A DNA stretch of 6,933 nt from Cryomorphaceae bacterium (lineage in GTDB: Bacteria; Bacteroidota; Bacteroidia; Flavobacteriales; Schleiferiaceae). The notes below the pieces were generated by a model that saw only the letters and a list, made by a program, of their open reading frames with translations, did not search any database and was not told the DNA's origin. Shown one piece after another: positions 1 through 6,051 of the stretch (within the stretch, counting starts at the first letter, position 1; each line of letters starts with the position of its first letter). The stretch covers positions 1 through 6,933 of the forward strand of contig DLWR01000099.1 of NCBI GenBank assembly GCA_003444795.1, read 5' to 3'. Position numbers and translations under genes: made by a program.

Positions 1-32
1 CACAGTAGCCTTTAAAACGCCGGGAGTATTCA

Positions 33-66
33 CTTAAACTCCTTAAACCCTTCAACCCTTCTACCT
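33..66 (+). repeat. CT-rich imperfect tandem repeat upstream of the first gene
   Basis: Four related 9-base units can be read: CTTAAACTC at 33-41, CTTAAACCC at 42-50, CTTCAACCC at 50-58 and CTTCTACCT at 58-66. The period is 8 to 9 bases, and the last unit runs into the -7 promoter box at 62-69. The array covers the place where a -33 element (TTTG) would be expected, and no such element is visible. It may be only low-complexity promoter DNA, or a binding site for a regulator. The repeat is visible directly; any function is inference. Confidence 0.35.
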
Positions 67-69
67 TTG
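62..69 (+). promoter_or_regulatory. Bacteroidota -7 box (TAnnTTTG) of the DUF4271-hemD-rnpA operon
   Basis: The sequence TACCTTTG matches the Bacteroidota primary sigma -7 consensus TAnnTTTG exactly, and is followed by CACTCC and then the ATG at 76. Transcription normally begins about five to seven bases after this box, so the transcript would start at or within a base or two of the ATG and be leaderless or nearly so. No clear TTTG -33 element is seen about 19 bases upstream; that stretch is the CT-rich repeat. The box also rules out the TTG codon at 67 as a start, because it lies inside the promoter. Confidence 0.6.
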
Positions 70-75
70 CACTCC

Positions 76-753
76 ATGCATCCCTCAGGTCTTCCCACTG
101 CGTTGGAGGGTTCGCTCCGAACCCCTCCCTCCGATGCCCTTTTTTGGGTGGCGGCTGGGTTGACCTTGGTGATGGGCCTCCTCTTGCAACAAGCGCCCAA
201 GGAAAGCAACCGCTGGGCCCACGTATTGCGAAGATTTACCCGATTTGAGGATGCTTCGACCCGCTTATGGGTGCCTAATTTTCTCATGGTCGGCCTGTTG
301 AGTGTCCTGGCCTTCATCATCTTGGGTCCCGATAGCATGCCCCACCTAGTTCCCGGCTACCAAGGGCCTTGGTATGGTCTTTTAGTCCTGCCACTCGTTG
401 CTCTCGTGAGCCAAATTCTGGTACACAGCCTGTTTGGACTTCTTTGGGAAAGCCACCGCTTGCATTGGCGCCATTGGAGTGAGCGCTTCTCCTTCTTGCC
501 CGCCTTGTGGATTGCCTTGCCCTTTTTGCTTTGGTTTTTAGTCAGCACCCACTCCCAAAAATCTATCCTCGAACCCTTCTTTATCGGGGTGGTAATTTTG
601 GGGCTTTTGCTGTATGTAATTGGCTTATTTCGGGCATTTTACCGCTATATAAAAGATGCAAATGCCCCTTGGTATTTAGCAATTTTGTACCTTTGCACCC
701 TCGAAGCAAGCCCTATTTTTTGGATCCTACTTTTTCAATCCCATGAAAGTTAA
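76..753 (+). CDS. DUF4271 family integral membrane protein
   Basis: This encodes a 225-residue polytopic inner-membrane protein of unknown function, assigned to the Bacteroidota DUF4271 family. About six hydrophobic helices can be read, near residues 21-38, 69-84, 100-124, 140-156, 168-190 and 197-220. The last contains YLCTLEASP (205-213), the family's hallmark C-terminal motif. The ATG at 76 is preferred; a TTG at 67 in the same frame lies within the -7 box. The stop overlaps the hemD start by 11 bases, so the two are probably translationally coupled. In this phylum DUF4271 genes commonly sit just ahead of hemD, which hints at a role linked to haem synthesis or the envelope, but nothing in the sequence shows an activity. 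The family call is from the motif, the helix pattern and gene order together. Confidence 0.85.
   Translation: MHPSGLPTALEGSLRTPPSDALFWVAAGLTLVMGLLLQQAPKESNRWAHVLRRFTRFEDASTRLWVPNFLMVGLLSVLAFIILGPDSMPHLVPGYQGPWYGLLVLPLVALVSQILVHSLFGLLWESHRLHWRHWSERFSFLPALWIALPFLLWFLVSTHSQKSILEPFFIGVVILGLLLYVIGLFRAFYRYIKDANAPWYLAILYLCTLEASPIFWILLFQSHES
688..695 (+). promoter_or_regulatory. Possible internal -7 box for hemD-rnpA
   Basis: TACCTTTG occurs again here, and the match to the upstream promoter extends to 11 bases (TACCTTTGCAC at 62-72 and 688-698). It lies 47 bases before the hemD ATG at 743, so a transcript from it would have a leader of roughly 40 bases. A CTTG at 668-671, 16 bases upstream, could be a weak -33 element. 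The same bases encode the conserved Tyr-Leu-Cys-Thr motif of DUF4271, so protein conservation could explain the match by chance. Confidence 0.3.
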
Positions 754-1492
754 AAGCATCCTGGTATCACAACCCGAACCCCAAGGCGGCAATAATCCCT
801 ACACTCAGCTAGCGGATAAGCATAAGGTGAAGATTGATTTCCGACCATTTATTGAGGTAAAGGGCGTTGCTGCCGCGGACTTCCGCAAAGACAAAGTGCA
901 CCTCGCTGAGTTTAAAGCATTCATTTTCACTTCGCGCAATGCCATTGACCATTTCTTCCGCATGTGTGAGGAAATGCGCGTGGCCGTCAATCCCGAGTGG
1001 AAGTATTTCTGCGTTTCGGAAGCCGTAGCTTTCTACCTCCAGAAATTTGTACCCTACCGCAAACGTAAAATTTACCCAGGTACGGGCAATTTGGCAGGCC
1101 TTATCCCCACCCTAAAAAAACAGCGCGGCGAGCACTTCTTGTTGCCCACTTCGGATATTCTCAACCCTGATATCCCGGAGCTTTTAGACAAAGGCAATAT
1201 CAAGTGGACACGTGCGACCATGTACCACACGGTAGCTTCAGACCTGAGTGATTTGAGCGACGTGAAGTACGATATTTTGGTTTTCTTCAGCCCAGAAGGC
1301 ATTCGCAGCTTGTTCAAGAACTTCCCGGATTTCAAGCAGGACAAGACGCGGATTGCGGCATTCGGCAATACGACGCACCAGGCGATGGAAGAGAATCAGT
1401 TGCGTTTGGACATTCAAGTGCCCACGCCCAAGTTCACCTCGATGAGCCAAGCCTTAGACGCATACATCGAAGAAGCCAACAAGGGAAAGTGA
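743..1492 (+). CDS. hemD: Uroporphyrinogen-III synthase
   Basis: This 249-residue cytosolic enzyme closes and isomerises hydroxymethylbilane to uroporphyrinogen III, the branch-point precursor of haem and sirohaem. It has the two-domain HemD pattern. The first domain opens with ILVSQPEP (6-13) and carries FTSRNAIDHFF (62-72). The second carries FFSPEGIRSLF (181-191) and AAFGNTTHQAM (205-215), the usual late glycine/threonine substrate loop. The N-terminal VSQPEP and the DFRPFI segment (32-37) are typical of Flavobacteria-type HemD, and the length is normal. The ATG at 743 overlaps the end of the DUF4271 gene by 11 bases, with no clear Shine-Dalgarno sequence. The stop TGA overlaps the rnpA GTG in a GTGA arrangement. 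Regulation is probably shared with the operon promoter, plus a possible internal promoter at 688. Confidence 0.93.
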   Translation: MKVKSILVSQPEPQGGNNPYTQLADKHKVKIDFRPFIEVKGVAAADFRKDKVHLAEFKAFIFTSRNAIDHFFRMCEEMRVAVNPEWKYFCVSEAVAFYLQKFVPYRKRKIYPGTGNLAGLIPTLKKQRGEHFLLPTSDILNPDIPELLDKGNIKWTRATMYHTVASDLSDLSDVKYDILVFFSPEGIRSLFKNFPDFKQDKTRIAAFGNTTHQAMEENQLRLDIQVPTPKFTSMSQALDAYIEEANKGK

Positions 1493-1863
1493 GTGATCAG
1501 CGTTTCCCCCGAGAGGAAAAGCTGAAGCTTCGCAATCGTATTTCTGCGCTTTTTGAGCAGGGAAAGCGCTTTCAGCAAGGGCCGATTTCGGTGCTCTGGA
1601 TGGTCTCTCCGTGGCCTTTGGAGCGCGGTGCACAAGTCATGGTAGGCGCGCCTAAACGTCGCTTTAAACACGCCGTGGACCGCAACCGCATCAAGCGTTT
1701 GTTGCGCGAATCCTATCGACTTGAACGGCTAGATCACTTTAAAGACAAAGCACCCCTTTTGATTGCGTTTTTATACCAAGGCGAACAACCCGTGCGTCTA
1801 GAGGAATTGCGTCAGCACATGGCTGCTGCTCTTGGCAAGATGGCCGAACGCGCCGGCCGTTAG
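1489..1863 (+). CDS. rnpA: Ribonuclease P protein component
   Basis: This is the 124-residue basic protein subunit of RNase P, which assists the catalytic RNA in removing 5' leaders from tRNA precursors. It begins with the usual LRNRISALFEQGKRF-type segment (14-28). It contains the diagnostic RNR signature, RNRIKRLLRESYR (65-77), which contacts the RNA, preceded by VGAPKRRFKHAVD (52-64). Length is normal for the family. The start is GTG at 1489, sharing GTGA with the hemD stop; no other methionine occurs before the conserved region, so this start is well supported. In many bacteria rnpA follows rpmH, but here it follows hemD, as in other Bacteroidota. Its stop at 1861-1863 overlaps the stop of the opposing gene, leaving no room for a terminator. 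Confidence 0.95.
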   Translation: MSDQRFPREEKLKLRNRISALFEQGKRFQQGPISVLWMVSPWPLERGAQVMVGAPKRRFKHAVDRNRIKRLLRESYRLERLDHFKDKAPLLIAFLYQGEQPVRLEELRQHMAAALGKMAERAGR

Positions 1864-2984
1864 TCCTCCTCCCTAAGATTTGCCTGATCTGCCATCCAGG
1901 CCCATACTAAAGCAAAGAGCGCTACTCCGAGCGAGCGCTCCATGAAACTTTCGGTCAGCCACAGGCTTCCAAAGTAGAGTAGGATGAGGCCCCAAGGCGC
2001 CTTGGGCAGACGGCGGATGCCCGCCATGGCCGCCACCAGCAAGAGGCCTAAACCGACGAGTCCATAACTGAGGGTCCATTCGAGAAATTGGTTGTGGACA
2101 TTCAAGTGGCGCTTCAGTCCAAATCGATAGTTCCATTCCGCATACACGCCCTCCAGGGCTGCTTGTTTGTCCGCCGGCCCCCAGCCCAGCCAGGGTTTTT
2201 CTGCCCAAGCTTTTAGCGCAGCTTTGGCCTGAACGACCCGAGTATCCACCGACCCCGTAGCCCAATACGGGTCCACCGGCTTCAAGACATGGCCAAGAGC
2301 GCGGCCTTCGGAAAGCCCTTGGGCAAGTCCAAATCCAAGCAGGAGCAAAACGGCTGCAGGAACGGCCCAGCGCGGAAGGTGTTTGGCGCGATATACCCAC
2401 CAAAGTGCAGCTAGAAAGGCGCTGGCCATGAGCATTTTAGCCCCTAGCAAGCCCAAGAAGAGCAGGGTAATGGCCCAATAGATTGCTTTTAACCGCGAGG
2501 AAAAGGCACTCTGATGTACCGCGACAGCACCGAGTAAGAGATACGTGCCCAAATAGACATGTTGGTGCAGGCCCGCCAGCAAGCCTCGATAGACCAACAC
2601 AGAGGCATCCGCCCCCTCCCACAGTCGAATAAGGCCGCCCACCAGCAAGTACAGCATCACTACAGATGCCCCTAAAGGCAGGCTTCGTTGGATGGTTTCT
2701 CGATCAAAGGCCCAAAAAAGTAGGACGATAGGCAGCAGACGCAAATGCGTTTGCAAGGATGCCCCCTCGTGCAAGATGCTCCCCGCCCCCACCATGAGGA
2801 CGATGCCCCACAGTAGCCAGAAGGAGGCACTATCTAACCATTTTTGTTTGGCCGCTTGAAGATTCGGCAAGACGGCACTCAAAAACGCTAGGACCAGCGC
2901 AACGCCCGCACCAAAATCCCAAAACGGTAAAAAGAGCACCCAAAGGCTCAGGAAGAGGCGATGTATCAAGCGTTGGGGTTCCAT
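1860..2984 (-). CDS. O-antigen ligase/polymerase-like membrane protein (Wzy_C/WaaL type)
   Basis: This encodes a 374-residue polytopic membrane protein with about ten hydrophobic helices, probably acting on undecaprenyl-linked glycans at the periplasmic face, either as an O-antigen ligase or as a polysaccharide polymerase. Family signs are LHQHVYLGTYLLLG (139-152), the large periplasmic-loop segment SVDTRVVQAKAALKAW (245-260) with Arg249, the PWLGWGP turn (264-270), and LNVHNQFLEWTLSYG (294-308) with His297. LTESFMERSLGVALF (343-357) is a common C-terminal helix start. The ATG at 2984 lies inside the end of murF-alr (19-base overlap), so it is probably read from the same message. Ligase and polymerase members cannot be told apart from this sequence. 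The stop TAA overlaps the rnpA stop on the other strand. Confidence 0.8.
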   Translation of the reverse strand: MEPQRLIHRLFLSLWVLFLPFWDFGAGVALVLAFLSAVLPNLQAAKQKWLDSASFWLLWGIVLMVGAGSILHEGASLQTHLRLLPIVLLFWAFDRETIQRSLPLGASVVMLYLLVGGLIRLWEGADASVLVYRGLLAGLHQHVYLGTYLLLGAVAVHQSAFSSRLKAIYWAITLLFLGLLGAKMLMASAFLAALWWVYRAKHLPRWAVPAAVLLLLGFGLAQGLSEGRALGHVLKPVDPYWATGSVDTRVVQAKAALKAWAEKPWLGWGPADKQAALEGVYAEWNYRFGLKRHLNVHNQFLEWTLSYGLVGLGLLLVAAMAGIRRLPKAPWGLILLYFGSLWLTESFMERSLGVALFALVWAWMADQANLREED

Positions 2985-5410
2985 ACCGTTCTTCCTAAAC
3001 GCTCAGAAAGGCGTGTAAGTACTTCGTAGGAAATCGTGCCAGAACGCTGTGCAAATTCACTCAGGGTCATATCCGCCCCTAGTATTTCCACAGAATCGCC
3101 TATGGCCACCTGTAAACCGGTCACATCTACCAGCGTCATATCCATGCAAACCTTGCCCACCACGGGACAGCGTTTTCCATGAATGACCACTTCCCCGTGG
3201 CCGTCGCTTAAAATGCGTGGAAATCCATCCGCATAGCCCATGGGCAACGTGGCTATCTGACGGGGATGAGGGGCGGCATCGCCATGTCCGTAGGAAATTC
3301 CTTCACCGGCAGGCAGTTCTTGGAGATTGGAAATTTGGGTATGCACATACACGACGGGTTGCAGCAAGGCTCTATCTTCCTGGACCGCCGAATCCCCGTA
3401 CAAGCCAATGCCCAATCGAACCATATCGCCCAGGAGGTAGGGGTGTCGTGAAGCCCCTGGGGTGTTTGCGAGCTGCTTCAAAGGTTCATAACCTAAAGCT
3501 GCCGTGAAAGCGGCATAGAATCGTTCAAAAGCGTCAAATTGGTGGCGCGTAAACGCATCTTGGGTAAGATCTTCTGCGGAAGCCAAATGGCTCATCACAG
3601 AAACCACCTCTATTCCTGGATAGGTCCGCAGCGCTTCGGCCACAGCCGCGCCTTGGTCCGGCAAAAAGCCTAAGCGGTGCATCCCAGTGTCTACCTTGAT
3701 GTGCAATCGTCCTGGTACCTCACCGGGATGCCGCAGAAAGGCTTGCCCGTAGCGCTCCAAAGAGGTCCAATTAAATACTTCGGGTTCCAAGCGGTGCTCC
3801 AAAAGGACTTCCACACTTTGCTCCCCCGGATTCATAACCATAATGGGCTGTGTGATCCCTGCTTTGCGCAAGGCCACCCCTTCATCGGAATAGGCCACGC
3901 CGAAGTAGTCAACATGGTGCTTCGCCAAGGCCTTGGCCACCGTGACCGCGCCCAATCCATAGGCATTCGCCTTGACCATGGCCATGACGCGCTGACCGGT
4001 CAATCGGCCTCGGTAATGCCGCAAATTGCCCGCCAAAGCCTCTAAATCCAGGCGAATCTGTGTATCGTGGTGCTGGCTACGCAGGAAGGGCAGGATGCGC
4101 TCCAATCCGGCTTTCCGGGGCCCTTTCAGCAGGAGCGTGCCCGAACTCGGTCCCTGCATCCTCGGCGTATCGGCCAAAAAGGCTTCCACACTCGGCCAAT
4201 GCCCCCCAGCTTCCTCTGTACCGGGGCCAATGCCCAACCAATCGTCCAAGTGGTGGCGCCGGACCGCTTCCGTCATCCACGCACCAAAATTTTCCATGTT
4301 TTCCGGGGCGGCCACCAAGGCTAGCTTGGGTGATTTCTCCGAACGGCCCAAGGTCTCCAAGGCCCACTCCAGCGAATCGGCATCCGAGGAATAGCTGTCG
4401 TTCAGCAAGGTCCAGTCGTTGATGCCCGCCAAACGCTCAAGCCTCAAGCCCGCCGACAAAACGTCCTGCAAAGCGGCCGGATTCCAACGTGCGCCCGAAA
4501 CCAAAATAAAACTGAGCGCCGCGCCCACATTTTGGGCCTCAATGGCTTCAAAAGGGGGGCAACTTGCCTCACCCGAAACCTTCAATTCTGCAACACTCCA
4601 CCGCAGCGTTCCGCCCGACCACTCAAAGTGTACATCCGCCTCCAAATGAGGGGCATTCCACGCAAACTGCCATACTCGGGTATGCTCCGCCAAAGCTTGC
4701 GCAATTTCCGGCTGACTTGCGGGGGAAATTGCCCAGGCACAGGAGGCAAAGAGGCTTGCTTTTTCGGCTAATTTTTGGGCTCTGTGGGCAAAACCCGCAT
4801 CATGGGCTGCCCCCAAAGAGGTGAAAATGCCCACATCTGGACGCAACCAGGAAGCCAAACGCGCCATATCCCCCACCTCGCTCACTCCTACTTCCGCAAG
4901 TAAGAGCCTTGCATGTGGATTTGTAGCAAGTACCGTCAAGGGCACGCCCAGTTGAGAATTAAAACTGCGCGGCGAACGCGCCACTTCCCGATCGCCCAGC
5001 AAATGGTAGAGGTATTCTTTGACCGTGGTCTTGCCGTTGCTCCCCGTGATTCCCACCACCTGCCCCTGAAGCAACTTTCTGTGGGCCGCGGCGAAGCGGT
5101 GCAAGGCATTCCAGCCCGAATCCACCACCAGCACCCAAGCCCCGGCTTCGGCCGCGGCCTCAAGCGCCTCTTGGCGATAGTCGGACAGCCCCTCGATCAC
5201 CAAGGCCACCGCGCCCTGGGAGAGCGCCTCTTTGGCATAGGCATGCCCATCACCGCTTTGCGTTTTTAGAGCGAAAAAGGCTGTCGGACGGAACCATAAT
5301 GCCTGACGGCTATCCGTGGAAATGGCCTCAAGGGTCGGCGCCTCGCCGCGATAAAGTATGTCAGCACTCAAGCGCTGCGCAAACTCTTCAATCCGTAGAG
5401 CCGGAAACAT
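2966..5410 (-). CDS. murF-alr: Bifunctional MurF ligase / alanine racemase fusion
   Basis: This 814-residue cytosolic fusion makes D-alanine and adds the D-Ala-D-Ala dipeptide to UDP-MurNAc-tripeptide. The MurF half (about 1-445) has STDSR (31-35), the ATP loop GITGSNGKTT (120-129), FNSQLGVPLTVL (150-161), Lys217 in AEKASLF as the likely carbamylated lysine, NDSYSSD (337-343) and LLLKGPR (426-432). The racemase half (about 450-814) has the PLP lysine Lys480 in MVKANAYG, VDTGMHRLGF (573-582), Arg665 in MVRLGIGLYG, the catalytic Tyr707 in ISYGHG, PMGYADGFPR (723-732), CMDM (755-758) and Tyr795. Both halves therefore look catalytically complete. This fusion is a recognised Bacteroidota arrangement. 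The dipeptide-forming Ddl step is not encoded here. The start ATG at 5410 overlaps tdk by 23 bases, with no Shine-Dalgarno sequence. Confidence 0.95.
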   Translation of the reverse strand: MFPALRIEEFAQRLSADILYRGEAPTLEAISTDSRQALWFRPTAFFALKTQSGDGHAYAKEALSQGAVALVIEGLSDYRQEALEAAAEAGAWVLVVDSGWNALHRFAAAHRKLLQGQVVGITGSNGKTTVKEYLYHLLGDREVARSPRSFNSQLGVPLTVLATNPHARLLLAEVGVSEVGDMARLASWLRPDVGIFTSLGAAHDAGFAHRAQKLAEKASLFASCAWAISPASQPEIAQALAEHTRVWQFAWNAPHLEADVHFEWSGGTLRWSVAELKVSGEASCPPFEAIEAQNVGAALSFILVSGARWNPAALQDVLSAGLRLERLAGINDWTLLNDSYSSDADSLEWALETLGRSEKSPKLALVAAPENMENFGAWMTEAVRRHHLDDWLGIGPGTEEAGGHWPSVEAFLADTPRMQGPSSGTLLLKGPRKAGLERILPFLRSQHHDTQIRLDLEALAGNLRHYRGRLTGQRVMAMVKANAYGLGAVTVAKALAKHHVDYFGVAYSDEGVALRKAGITQPIMVMNPGEQSVEVLLEHRLEPEVFNWTSLERYGQAFLRHPGEVPGRLHIKVDTGMHRLGFLPDQGAAVAEALRTYPGIEVVSVMSHLASAEDLTQDAFTRHQFDAFERFYAAFTAALGYEPLKQLANTPGASRHPYLLGDMVRLGIGLYGDSAVQEDRALLQPVVYVHTQISNLQELPAGEGISYGHGDAAPHPRQIATLPMGYADGFPRILSDGHGEVVIHGKRCPVVGKVCMDMTLVDVTGLQVAIGDSVEILGADMTLSEFAQRSGTISYEVLTRLSERLGRTVWNPNA

Positions 5411-5996
5411 GGGAGGAAGATTCGTTCTGCAATTGCACGAACACGGCGCGCGAAACCGGCTCGTATTCGTTTTGAGACCCCAGAAGAATGGTGCCTTGTT
5501 CGGATTCTAATCGGTGAGAATACTGCGCGAGCTCCCCCGTGCGGACACAAATGGCGTGCACTTTTGTCACAAACTCAGCCACCGCCATGAGATTCGGCAT
5601 AGGGCCAAAAGGCTTTCCGCTAAAGTCCATATCCAATCCGGCGATAATGACGCGCGTTCCAGCATTAGCAAGCTTGTTGGCCACTTCCACCACGCCCTCG
5701 TCCATGAACTGGGCCTCGTCAATGCACACAACGTCATACCCCGCAGCCAAGAGGTGCAGCTGGTCCGAACTTTCCACCAATTGACACTCAAAAGACGCGC
5801 GGTCATGCGTGACCACCGCTTCGTCAGAATAGCGTGTATCGATACCCGGCTTAAAAATTTGCACGGAAAGTTTGGCGATTTGCGCACGTTTGGCACGGCG
5901 TATGAGTTCTTCTGTCTTACCAGAGAACATAGACCCCGCGATGACTTCTATCCATCCGGAACGACGCGTGGGAACTTCTGTGTGCTCTTCGAACAT
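5388..5996 (-). CDS. tdk: Thymidine kinase (type II, TK1-like)
   Basis: This 202-residue enzyme phosphorylates thymidine to dTMP in the salvage pathway. It shows the Walker A loop GSMFSGKT (21-28), the Walker B/catalytic DEAQF (93-97) with Glu94 as the likely general base, the LDMDFSGKPFGPM segment (121-133), and the lasso-type thymidine-binding end NEYEPVSRAVF (176-186). The zinc site is unusual: of the four cysteines expected in type II kinases only Cys150 is present, with Thr153, Ser182 and Val185 at the other positions. Some Bacteroidota homologues are similar. The ATG at 5996 is chosen. An in-frame ATG at 6071 would add 25 residues, run through the -7 box at 6018-6025 and overlap the divergent gene. 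The end overlaps murF-alr by 23 bases. Confidence 0.95.
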   Translation of the reverse strand: MFEEHTEVPTRRSGWIEVIAGSMFSGKTEELIRRAKRAQIAKLSVQIFKPGIDTRYSDEAVVTHDRASFECQLVESSDQLHLLAAGYDVVCIDEAQFMDEGVVEVANKLANAGTRVIIAGLDMDFSGKPFGPMPNLMAVAEFVTKVHAICVRTGELAQYSHRLESEQGTILLGSQNEYEPVSRAVFVQLQNESSSHVSGSTD

Positions 5997-6017
5997 TTTG
6001 TACTTTTCGGTGCCGCA

Positions 6018-6025
6018 CAAATCTA
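6018..6025 (-). promoter_or_regulatory. -7 box (TAnnTTTG) for the tdk-murF-alr operon
   Basis: Read on the minus strand, the sequence is TAGATTTG, an exact TAnnTTTG match. It is followed by 21 bases to the tdk ATG, which predicts a leader of about 14 to 16 bases. The leader is A-rich next to the start (GAAAAGTACAAA) rather than carrying a Shine-Dalgarno, which is usual in Bacteroidota. A TTTG lies upstream at 6041-6038, but only 12 bases away, closer than the usual 19 or so for a -33 element. This supports the start chosen for tdk and a shared promoter for the overlapping downstream genes. Confidence 0.55.
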
Positions 6026-6051
6026 CCACTCTGCTCACAAACCCCTGTCGA

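Noticed and set aside
1..75. Possible end or start of a neighbouring gene at the left edge
   Set aside because: A frame from base 2 to 37 reads open and stops at TAA, but it is too short to recognise, and no divergent -7 box was found on the minus strand.
30..338. A 102-codon leftward frame at the left edge
   Set aside because: Antisense to DUF4271, basic and without motifs, and it runs across the operon promoter.
1864..1900. A rho-independent terminator after rnpA
   Set aside because: No GC stem followed by a T run was seen; the region is coding for the opposing gene.
4026..4422. Several rightward frames of about 85 to 122 codons inside murF-alr
   Set aside because: All are antisense to the MurF domain in a GC-rich region and carry no recognisable motif; they are shadow frames.
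5872..6051. A 60-codon N-terminal extension of the 6052-6738 protein
   Set aside because: It would overlap the tdk start and promoter, and the extra residues look like antisense tdk. The ATG at 6052 gives a natural start.
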